DNA from: an uncultured bacterium
GTDB lineage: Bacteria > Bacteroidota > Bacteroidia > Chitinophagales > CAIOSU01
NCBI GenBank assembly: GCA_903861055.1
Contig: CAIOSU010000264.1
Span: 1-6,718, forward strand
Length of the DNA: 6,718 nucleotides
Direction: 5' to 3'
Part shown: positions 1 to 5,111 of the stretch, one piece after another
Layout: each line of letters starts with the position of its first letter
Position numbering within the stretch: position 1 is the first letter of the stretch
Translations under genes and position numbers: made by a program
The notes under the pieces: model-generated
Told to the model about the DNA's origin: nothing
What the model saw: only the letters and a program-made list of their open reading frames with translations
Database searches by the model: none

Positions 1-308
1 AACTTTCTATCAAAATAGTTGCTGAAAATATTACCCTCAGCATGTTTCCTTTTTTTGGGAACAAGGTGTTTTCCTTTTCTGAAATCGCCTCTATTTCGGT
101 ACACGAAATAAACCCATTGATGGATTACGGCGGCTGGGGATACCGCATTGTTCCATTTCAAAACACCACCGCCTACATTATGCAAGGCAACAAAGGAGCT
201 ACTTTGGTTTTGAAAAAAAGCGACCAGAAAATTGTAATCAGTTTAAAAAACGCAGAAGCGTTTGAAAGAGCCTTAGCCCAAACAACTTATGGCAGTGAGA
301 AGCTATAA
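1..308 (+). CDS. C-terminal part of a small conserved hypothetical, probably membrane-anchored protein (5' end outside window)
   Basis: The reading frame is open from the left edge (first full codon at base 3) to TAA at 306-308, giving about 101 residues. The ATG at 42 is probably internal, because the 13 codons before it continue the same fold-like pattern (a strand, then FPFFGNKVFSFSEI). Visible features are an FPFF segment, the stretch YGGWGYR about 50 residues in, then a QGNKGATLVLKK strand and an amphipathic C-terminal helix ending AFERALAQ. From memory this resembles the C-terminal, PH-like beta domain of short Bacteroidota proteins whose N-terminus holds two membrane helices and whose signature is GGWG(I/Y)R followed by GNKG. 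The membrane part would lie to the left of the window. Function is unknown. It is convergent with the ATPase gene and separated from it by about 105 bp. Confidence 0.7.
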   Translation, partial: LSIKIVAENITLSMFPFFGNKVFSFSEIASISVHEINPLMDYGGWGYRIVPFQNTTAYIMQGNKGATLVLKKSDQKIVISLKNAEAFERALAQTTYGSEKL

Positions 309-383
309 GCGTTAGCCCCTTCAATTCCATACTCACTTGTCAAAAACCCAAGATATAGTGTAAGAGACTTACATAGTCTGTAC

Positions 384-421
384 CATTTTCAAATTAGCAC
401 ATTTTCAAATTGACTAATTTT
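384..421. repeat. Intergenic repeat family A, copy 1, overlapping the stop codon of the ATPase gene
   Basis: CATTTTCAAATT occurs twice at 384-395 and 400-411 (16-bp period). The second copy runs into GACTAATTTT, which includes the reverse complement of the ATPase stop codon (414-416). AAATTAG at 391-397 and CTAATTT at 414-420 form a 7-bp inverted repeat with a 16-nt loop. The 20-bp stretch 402-421 matches 1959-1978 (copy 2) at 19 of 20 positions. It lies between convergent genes and might act as a weak bidirectional 3' structure, but there is no GC-rich stem, so I do not call it an intrinsic terminator. Confidence 0.75.
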
Positions 422-1886
422 CACCACCGCTCATATCAAACATCGCGCCTAGCAAATCCTTAAAGCGCACGCCAGTTTCCAGTTGGTGTTTGTTCAGTTG
501 ACTGAACTCAGCAAGGCCGTGCAGCACAAACTCCATATAAAAGAGTTTTTCAGGACCTTTTACTTCGGGGTGGTATTTTTTCACCAGATCGTCCAAGCCA
601 TCTACAGCCAATAGGCGGTGGGCGTAGTCTTTGTCTTTTACTTCGTTCAGTATATCCAGCGTGTTTAGGTTAAACCAGTCCACAATTTCTTGGTACGGAT
701 TGGCATCCTTCTTTTTGCGCAGCTTCTCCGGGTTCGGGAAATACTCTGCAAATAGCGTACGGATGGATTTGCTCAAAAGATTTTGGGCCACAATGTATGG
801 GCCTTCTTGCTCGCCTTCGTACACCAACTCTATTTTGCCTGTAATGGCGGGTATAATGCCCCAAAAATCGCCCATGCGAACGTAGGTTTTATCCTCGCCA
901 TTGATGATACTTCGGCGTTCGGCGGCACTAAACAGGTTCTCGAAAGCCGAGATGGTTAAGCGCGCACTTACACCGCTCTTGGCATCCACAAACTCGCTGC
1001 TGCGCGCCTCCACGGCAATCTGCTCGTTCAGGGTCAGGGCCAAATCGCTATAGCCTACCGTGGCTTTTTGCTCGGCGGTAAGCTCCGCTTCTTGCAGGGT
1101 AATAGATTTAGAGATGGCAATATCCTTAGGGTAGTGCGTCAAAATCTGGCTCTCGATTCGGTCTTTTAGTGGCGTAACAATGCTGCCACGGTTGGTATAA
1201 TCCTCGGGGTTGGCCGTAAATACAAACTGAATATCCAGCGGCAGGCGCAGCTTAAAGCCACGTATCTGTACATCGCCCTCTTGCAAAATATTGAACAGCG
1301 ACACCTGTATGCGCGCCTGCAAATCGGGCAACTCATTTATAACGAAAATGCACCTGTTGCTGCGCGGCACCAACCCAAAATGGATTACTCGCTCGTCGGC
1401 ATAGCTGAGGCGCATGTTGGCGGCTTTAATGGGGTCAACATCGCCAATCAAATCGGCCACCGAAACGTCGGGGGTAGCCAGCTTCTCGGCATACCTATCA
1501 CTGCGGTGCAGCCAAGTTATCGGGGTTTTGTCGCCCAGTTCGGCTATCTTTTCCACGCTTTGCTTGGTAATGGGTAAAAGCGGGTCCTCGTTCAGTTCGC
1601 TGCCTTCAAGCACCGGCACCCACTCATCCAGCAAGTCCACCATCAGGCGGGCAATGCGGGTCTTGGCTTGACCGCGCAGGCCCAGCAAAATCATGTTGTG
1701 CCTGGAGAGTATAGAGCGTTGCACATCGGGTATCACGGTTTGGTCGTAGCCCAAAATGCCCTCAAACATGGGCTGTTTGGCCTTCATGCGCGCCACTAGG
1801 TTGTCGCGTATTTCTTGCTTAATCGTTTTCGGGTTATATCCACTGGCCTTTAGTTCGCCGATGGTTTTGGATTTTGGTTGTTTCAT
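414..1886 (-). CDS. AAA+ ATPase, MoxR/ChlI-like, partner of the upstream VWA protein
   Basis: The 490-residue cytosolic protein has one AAA+ module and a helical C-terminal extension. Residues 1-50 form the N-terminal lead-in (TIGELKASGY...IRDNL). Walker A is GLRGQAKT at 69-76. The Walker B position reads IFVINELPDL at 180-189, with Asn184 where Asp is usual and Glu185 kept. Sensor 1 is TANPEDYTNRG from 224 (Asn226), the arginine-finger candidate is Arg243 in TPLKDR, and sensor 2 is in GVSARL (Arg309). The segments GSELNEDPLLPIT, HRSDRYAEKLATPD and GDVDPIKAA are, as I recall, hallmarks of a family also found beside VWA proteins in Actinobacteria and usually annotated magnesium chelatase or sigma-54-interacting regulator. 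MoxR-type ATPases are thought to remodel or insert metals into target proteins together with VWA partners; the target here is unknown. A true BchI/ChlI role is unlikely, since no pigment genes are nearby and the gene is longer than ChlI. The ATG at 1886 fits the family N-terminus. No Shine-Dalgarno is seen. It lies 97 bp downstream of the VWA gene. Confidence 0.9.
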   Translation of the reverse strand: MKQPKSKTIGELKASGYNPKTIKQEIRDNLVARMKAKQPMFEGILGYDQTVIPDVQRSILSRHNMILLGLRGQAKTRIARLMVDLLDEWVPVLEGSELNEDPLLPITKQSVEKIAELGDKTPITWLHRSDRYAEKLATPDVSVADLIGDVDPIKAANMRLSYADERVIHFGLVPRSNRCIFVINELPDLQARIQVSLFNILQEGDVQIRGFKLRLPLDIQFVFTANPEDYTNRGSIVTPLKDRIESQILTHYPKDIAISKSITLQEAELTAEQKATVGYSDLALTLNEQIAVEARSSEFVDAKSGVSARLTISAFENLFSAAERRSIINGEDKTYVRMGDFWGIIPAITGKIELVYEGEQEGPYIVAQNLLSKSIRTLFAEYFPNPEKLRKKKDANPYQEIVDWFNLNTLDILNEVKDKDYAHRLLAVDGLDDLVKKYHPEVKGPEKLFYMEFVLHGLAEFSQLNKHQLETGVRFKDLLGAMFDMSGGEN

Positions 1887-1890
1887 GTTG

Positions 1891-1935
1891 TTTTGTCTGA
1901 ATCAGAATTCACAGAATTCCTAAATTTTAGAATTC
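1891..1935. repeat. Intergenic repeat family B: spaced GAATTC units in the ATPase leader
   Basis: GAATTC occurs three times, at 1905-1910, 1914-1919 and 1930-1935, preceded by TTTTGTCTGAATCA. TCTGA-A-TCAGA at 1896-1906 is a perfect small palindrome, and CTAAATTTTAG at 1920-1930 is another. The layout (GTCTGAATCAG, then spaced GAATT or GGATT units joined by ACA) matches a repeat I recall as widespread in Bacteroidota intergenic regions; this recognition is from memory. It ends only four bases before the ATPase start codon on the minus strand, so it would be part of the mRNA leader. Confidence 0.6.
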
Positions 1936-1966
1936 AAATATTATGGGTCATTTTCAAATTTTCAAA
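1935..1966 (-). promoter_or_regulatory. Possible Bacteroidota-type promoter for the ATPase gene (weak match)
   Basis: On the minus strand, TTTG (complement of 1963-1966) is followed after 19 nt by TAATATTTG (complement of 1935-1943). The Bacteroidota sigma consensus is TTTG, then about 19-21 nt, then TAnnTTTG. Here the -7 box has one extra base (TAnnnTTTG), so the match is imperfect. If real, the -33 box is supplied by repeat family A and the ATPase could be transcribed separately from the VWA gene. AT-rich DNA gives chance matches, so confidence is low. Confidence 0.25.
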
Positions 1967-1986
1967 TTGGCTAATTTTTAAATTAG
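1949..1986. repeat. Intergenic repeat family A, copy 2, abutting the stop codon of the VWA gene
   Basis: CATTTTCAAATT at 1949-1960 is followed by an overlapping TTTTCAAATT at 1959-1968, then GGCTAATTTT. The 20-bp stretch 1959-1978 differs from 402-421 by one base. CTAATTT at 1971-1977 and AAATTAG at 1980-1986 form a 7-bp inverted repeat almost without a loop. The repeat ends exactly where the VWA stop codon (complement of 1987-1989) begins, so it is the first sequence of the 3' untranslated part of that gene. Copy 1 occupies the equivalent position after the ATPase gene. Confidence 0.75.
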
Positions 1987-3081
1987 CTACATCCGCTTCT
2001 TCCTACCCTTTTCAAAATCCTCAAACAGCAGCTCGCCGAGGCCTTTGAGGCCGGTGTAGAAGGCTTTGCCGTGGTTTACTTCCGTAAACTCCTCTACAAA
2101 GCGTTGCAGGTGCGGGTCGGTGGCAATCATGAAGGTAGTGATGGGTATGCGCAGGCGGCGGGCGGCTTTGGCCAGCGTGAGGGTTTTATTGATGATTTTA
2201 CGGTCGAGGCCGAAGCTATTTTTGTAGTATTCTCCGTTTTCCATCATGCAAGTTGGCTTGCCATCAGTTACCATCATTATTTGCTTATTGGCGTTTTTGC
2301 GGCGGCGTAGCAGGTCCATGGCCAGTTCAAGACCGGCAATAGTGTTGGTATGGAAAGGGCCCACTTGCAGGTACGGTAGGTCTTTTATCTCAATCTGCCA
2401 GGCATCGTTGCCAAACACGATAATGTCCAACGTGTCTTTCGGGTAGCGGGTGGTAATTAACTCAGCAAGAGCCATAGCCACCTTTTTGGCGGGCGTAATG
2501 CGGTCTTCGCCGTACAATATCATGCTATGCGAAATATCAATCATCAGCACAGTGCTGGTATTGGTATTGAATTCCGTTTCGAGCACCTCCAAGTCGTCCT
2601 GCGTTAGCTTAAACGAATCCATGCCGTGGTTTATTTGCGCATTGCGCATGCTCTCGGTAAGGCTTATGTTCTCCAGCGCATCGCCAAACTCAAACGGGCG
2701 ACTGTCGCTACTGCGCTCGTCGCCTAGGCCCGAAAATGGAGTTTTGTGGCTACCCCGTTTACCCTTCTTCAGTTTCCCGAATATCTCCTCCAACGCATTC
2801 TGGCGGATGGCCTGCTCGGTTTTGGCGGTTATGACCATATCGCCTGTTACTTCGTCGTCTTTAAGGTAGCCTTTCTTTTTGAGGTCTTCAATAAAGTCGC
2901 CGATGCCGTACTTGTTGTCGGTCAGCTTGTACTCGTTGTCCAATTCGTTTAGCCAGCTAATAGACTCTTTCACATCGCCGCTGGTATGGGTAAGCAGCTC
3001 TTTGAAAATCTTGAATAGCTTATCGAAAGGCGTTTGGTCCTTGTCAGATGGGTCGAATTTAGAGAATCGGTAGCCGAGCAT
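1987..3081 (-). CDS. VWA (von Willebrand factor A) domain protein, partner of the AAA+ ATPase
   Basis: The 364-residue protein has no signal peptide or membrane helix, so it should be cytosolic. Residues 1-115 are a charged helical region, and 120-170 carry the linker PFEFGDALENISLTESMRNA and then LTQDDLEVLETEF. The VWA fold covers roughly 175-345. Its metal-ion-dependent adhesion site looks intact: Asp182-x-Ser184-x-Ser186 in IDISHSM, a Thr at 245 (or 247) in FHTNTIAGL, and Asp273 in VTDGKP. The C-terminus, ending KKRM, is basic. In MoxR-VWA systems such as RavA-ViaA, the VWA protein is the partner or substrate adaptor of the AAA+ ring. This gene is upstream of its ATPase on the same strand, so an operon VWA then AAA+ is likely, although the 97-bp gap is large and full of repeats. 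The ATG at 3081 is followed by a sensible N-terminus (MLGYRFSKFDP). As I recall, actinobacterial homologues beside the same ATPase family share the EDFEVxETE and VTDGxPT segments. Confidence 0.9.
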   Translation of the reverse strand: MLGYRFSKFDPSDKDQTPFDKLFKIFKELLTHTSGDVKESISWLNELDNEYKLTDNKYGIGDFIEDLKKKGYLKDDEVTGDMVITAKTEQAIRQNALEEIFGKLKKGKRGSHKTPFSGLGDERSSDSRPFEFGDALENISLTESMRNAQINHGMDSFKLTQDDLEVLETEFNTNTSTVLMIDISHSMILYGEDRITPAKKVAMALAELITTRYPKDTLDIIVFGNDAWQIEIKDLPYLQVGPFHTNTIAGLELAMDLLRRRKNANKQIMMVTDGKPTCMMENGEYYKNSFGLDRKIINKTLTLAKAARRLRIPITTFMIATDPHLQRFVEEFTEVNHGKAFYTGLKGLGELLFEDFEKGRKKRM

Positions 3082-3088
3082 GTTTTAA

Positions 3089-3196
3089 AGTATCAAGTAG
3101 TTAGTATCAAGTATCAAGTAATTGACGTGAGCTATATAGTTAAAAATAGGACTATTCGAAGCAGTCTTGCTACTCACTACTTGATACTTGCTACTA
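3089..3196. repeat. Intergenic repeat family C: inverted repeat built of GTATCAAGTA units
   Basis: The left arm contains GTATCAAGTA at 3090-3099, GTATCAAGT at 3104-3112 and GTATCAAGTA at 3111-3120. The right arm contains the reverse complement TACTTGATAC at 3178-3187, followed by TTGCTAC. Bases 3102-3120 pair with 3178-3196 at 18 of 19 positions, enclosing a 57-nt spacer. The unit TACTTGATACTTG is, from memory, a very common Bacteroidota intergenic repeat. It starts eight bases upstream of the VWA start codon, so it lies in that gene's promoter or leader. The rest of the 268-bp divergent gap (about 3197-3349) shows no gene and no convincing promoter for either neighbour. Confidence 0.8.
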
Positions 3197-3349
3197 TCAA
3201 ACACTATTACCGCAGATTGGTTTCAAAAGGGAGAAAGAAATCGTGCAGTTACTTTTAATGCTGAGTGTACAATTGCTTCCTCTGGCTGTTTATAACTCTA
3301 ACCCTACCAACTATGCTTTTTCCGTTTATTTGTAATCAAACCCTATATT

Positions 3350-4849
3350 TTGGACCAAGAACAGATTTTATCTCCAAAGCTGATACTCGCTTTTGTACTG
3401 GGTTACTTTGCCTTGTTGCTGGCCGTGGCTTGGTACACTGGTCGTAAAAGCAGCAACCAAAGTTTTTTTATCGGTAGCAAAAGCTCGCCGTGGTACCTTG
3501 TGGCTTTTGGCATGATAGGCGCCAGCGTGAGCGGGGTTACGTTTATATCTATACCCGGAGCGGTGGGCAATGCAGCCAGCCCTAACTTCGCGTTTAGTTA
3601 TATGCAGATGGCCATGGGCTATGTGCTGGGTTATGTGGTTATTGCCCTAGTACTTATGCCACTTTATTACCGCCTCAACCTTACTTCTATTTACACCTAC
3701 CTAGAGCAACGGTTCGGTACTTTTTCGCACAAAACTGGGGCCACATTTTTTCTTATTTCTCGCACTATAGGCTCGGCGTTTAGGCTCTATTTGGTGGCCA
3801 TTGTGCTGCAAATGTTCGTGTTCGATCATTGGGGTCTCCCCTTTGTGTTTACCGTTGCATTCACCTTGCTCCTTATCTGGATATATACCCGCAAGGGCGG
3901 TATACACACCGTAGTATGGACCGATATACTTCAGACCGTTTTTATGCTGCTATCAGTAGTGATTACTATCTATTACATCAGCAGTGACATGGGACTTTCT
4001 GTTGGAGGGCTCGTTAACATGGTGGTGGATAGCCAGTACTCCCAAATGTTTTTTTGGGATCCTAAAGCTGATTCCTATTTCTGGAAGCAGTTTATAGGCG
4101 GGGCGCTCATTGCGATTGCAATGACTGGGCTTGACCAAGATATGATGCAAAAGAACAATAGCTGCAAAAACATTGGCGAGGCACAGCTCAATATGTTCAG
4201 TTCTAGCTTTGTGTTTTTGTTTGCCAACCTCCTGTTCGTATCGGTTGGGGCTATGCTTTACCTTTATGCCGCTAGCAAAGGTATCGCTATACCCGAAAAA
4301 ACCGATTACCTGTTCCCTACTTTAGCTTTTAAGTATTTTACACCTTTTGCAGGCATTGTGTTTATTATTGGGCTCATTGCCGCAGCATACTCTAGTGTCG
4401 ATAGTGCCCTTACGGCGCTTACCACTTCGGTTTGTGTAGATTTATTGGGTTTCGAAAAAGAGCAGCTTAAAACCGAGACTCAACTGCAGCAAACCCGTGA
4501 GCGGGTGCACATTGGCGTTACTATGGTGATGTTCTTGGTAGTGGTTGCCTTTAAATATGTTCTCTCTGCTGATGTGGTATCGGCCGTATTCAAAATTGCG
4601 GGCTTTACTTATGGTCCATTACTGGGGCTTTTTACCTTCGGTATCCTTACCAAGCGCAGTATACAAGATAACCTAGCCCCGCTGGTTTGTATAGCGGCAC
4701 CCGTTTTATGCGTTATCCTCAATGCCAACTCCACCGATTGGTTTGGCGGCTACAAATTCGGCATCGAGATACTCTTACTCAACGGTGGGCTAACCTTTGC
4801 TGGGCTGTGGCTGATAAGCAAGCGTGGCGAATTGGTTGTGGGTAAATAG
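3350..4849 (+). CDS. Sodium:solute symporter family (SSS) permease, substrate unknown
   Basis: The 499-residue inner-membrane protein has about 13 hydrophobic segments by eye (from 10-30 to about 470-490), the usual length and topology of PutP/SGLT-type (LeuT-fold) Na+-coupled importers. Family marks are GRKSSNQSFFIGSKSSPWYLVAFG after the first helix (31-54), IGASVSGVTFISIPG (56-70), the loop GLDQDMMQKNNSCKN (260-274), and AAAYSSVDSALTALTT (344-359), which corresponds to the Ser/Thr-rich helix that helps form the Na2 site. The substrate cannot be read from sequence; Bacteroidota members of this subgroup are usually annotated only as sodium:solute symporter. The start is TTG at 3350-3352: the frame is open from a stop at 3299-3301 but has no ATG or GTG before it, and the first internal Met (53) would remove helix 1. 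No Shine-Dalgarno is visible. It is divergent from the VWA gene and apparently monocistronic. Confidence 0.9.
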   Translation: MDQEQILSPKLILAFVLGYFALLLAVAWYTGRKSSNQSFFIGSKSSPWYLVAFGMIGASVSGVTFISIPGAVGNAASPNFAFSYMQMAMGYVLGYVVIALVLMPLYYRLNLTSIYTYLEQRFGTFSHKTGATFFLISRTIGSAFRLYLVAIVLQMFVFDHWGLPFVFTVAFTLLLIWIYTRKGGIHTVVWTDILQTVFMLLSVVITIYYISSDMGLSVGGLVNMVVDSQYSQMFFWDPKADSYFWKQFIGGALIAIAMTGLDQDMMQKNNSCKNIGEAQLNMFSSSFVFLFANLLFVSVGAMLYLYAASKGIAIPEKTDYLFPTLAFKYFTPFAGIVFIIGLIAAAYSSVDSALTALTTSVCVDLLGFEKEQLKTETQLQQTRERVHIGVTMVMFLVVVAFKYVLSADVVSAVFKIAGFTYGPLLGLFTFGILTKRSIQDNLAPLVCIAAPVLCVILNANSTDWFGGYKFGIEILLLNGGLTFAGLWLISKRGELVVGK

Positions 4850-4907
4850 TACCTGCTATTGACACTAGACGCACGGTATACCGCAACTCAAATTCGCGAT
4901 TTATTTT

Positions 4908-5029
4908 CGATTTTAGATTTACGACTTACGAATGGAGTTTTGTAATTAGCATATTGGGTTGAGCAATTGATAAATGATTACAACACAAAATTGATTTTTC
5001 CTTTAAGCGCAATCGTAAATCTAAAATCG
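4908..5029. repeat. Intergenic repeat family D: perfect 17-bp inverted repeat
   Basis: CGATTTTAGATTTACGA at 4908-4924 is exactly complementary to TCGTAAATCTAAAATCG at 5013-5029, with an 88-nt spacer. Inside the spacer a second 7-bp pair, TTGTAAT at 4940-4946 and ATTACAA at 4977-4983, could nest in the same structure. A tandem TTACGA occurs at 4919-4924 and 4926-4931. The arm sequence is one I recall as recurrent between genes in many Bacteroidota. It sits 58 bp after the symporter stop and 14 bp before the putative metal operator. It may serve as a 3' structure for the symporter mRNA, but has no classic GC stem with a U-run. The rest of the 262-bp gap carries no gene. Confidence 0.8.
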
Positions 5030-5043
5030 CACCTTATCAATAT

Positions 5044-5059
5044 TTTAGCCTAGTCTAAA
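5044..5059. promoter_or_regulatory. Candidate operator of a DtxR/MntR-family metal-dependent repressor
   Basis: TTTAGCCTAGTCTAAA is palindromic at 14 of 16 positions, centred on CTAG, with arms TTTAG and CTAAA. DtxR/IdeR/MntR-class operators commonly have TTAG...CTAA arms, so an iron- or manganese-sensing repressor is a sensible guess for a metal-uptake operon. It ends seven bases before the -33 box. A third half-site, TTTAG at 5061-5065, makes CTAAATTTTAG at 5055-5065 a second palindrome. TAGACTA at 5106-5112 near the start codon echoes the core. Which regulator binds is inference. Confidence 0.45.
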
Positions 5060-5066
5060 TTTTAGT

Positions 5067-5098
5067 TTTGATAGTTTGAAACTTTGTTCTTAATTTTG
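5067..5098 (+). promoter_or_regulatory. Bacteroidota-type promoter of the metal ABC operon
   Basis: TTTG at 5067-5070 and TAATTTTG at 5091-5098 are separated by 20 nt and fit the Bacteroidota housekeeping consensus (TTTG at -33, TAnnTTTG at -7) exactly. Transcription would begin about 5104-5106, leaving only some 6-8 nt before the ATG at 5112. The mRNA is therefore nearly leaderless, and a riboswitch or 5' leader control is excluded if this is the main promoter. A second TTTG at 5075-5078 is too close to serve as the -33 box. Confidence 0.7.
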
Positions 5099-5111
5099 TG
5101 TTAACTAGACT

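Noticed and set aside
42..308. Complete 88-residue gene starting at the ATG at 42
   Set aside because: The frame is open to the window edge and the upstream codons fit the same domain, so this Met is most likely internal to a longer protein.
360..372. GTAAG-AGA-CTTAC small hairpin between the convergent genes
   Set aside because: A 5-bp AT-rich stem with no following T-run is within chance expectation and is not a credible intrinsic terminator.
2450..2869. 139-codon open frame on the plus strand
   Set aside because: It lies wholly antisense to the well-supported VWA gene, with low-complexity Ser/Leu-rich composition typical of a shadow frame and no recognisable domain.
414..3081. Magnesium chelatase ChlI/ChlD for chlorophyll synthesis
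   Set aside because: The ATPase has a family-specific NELPDL Walker B and a longer C-terminus, the VWA protein lacks an AAA+ half as in ChlD, and no pigment genes are nearby.
3089..3200. CRISPR-like array
   Set aside because: The direct units are only about 10 bp, overlap one another and lack regular spacers; the arrangement is an inverted repeat.
3325..3352. Promoter for the symporter (TTTATTTG at 3325-3332 or TATATTTTG at 3344-3352)
   Set aside because: Both miss the TAnnTTTG consensus by one base or one spacer position and neither has a TTTG box at the proper distance.
4874..4883. CGGTATACCG perfect palindrome after the symporter gene
   Set aside because: It has ten bases, no loop and no T-run, so it is too short to call a terminator or operator without conservation data.
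5060..5111. Riboswitch or structured leader upstream of the metal operon
   Set aside because: The consensus promoter places the transcript start only about 6-8 nt before the ATG, leaving no room for a leader.
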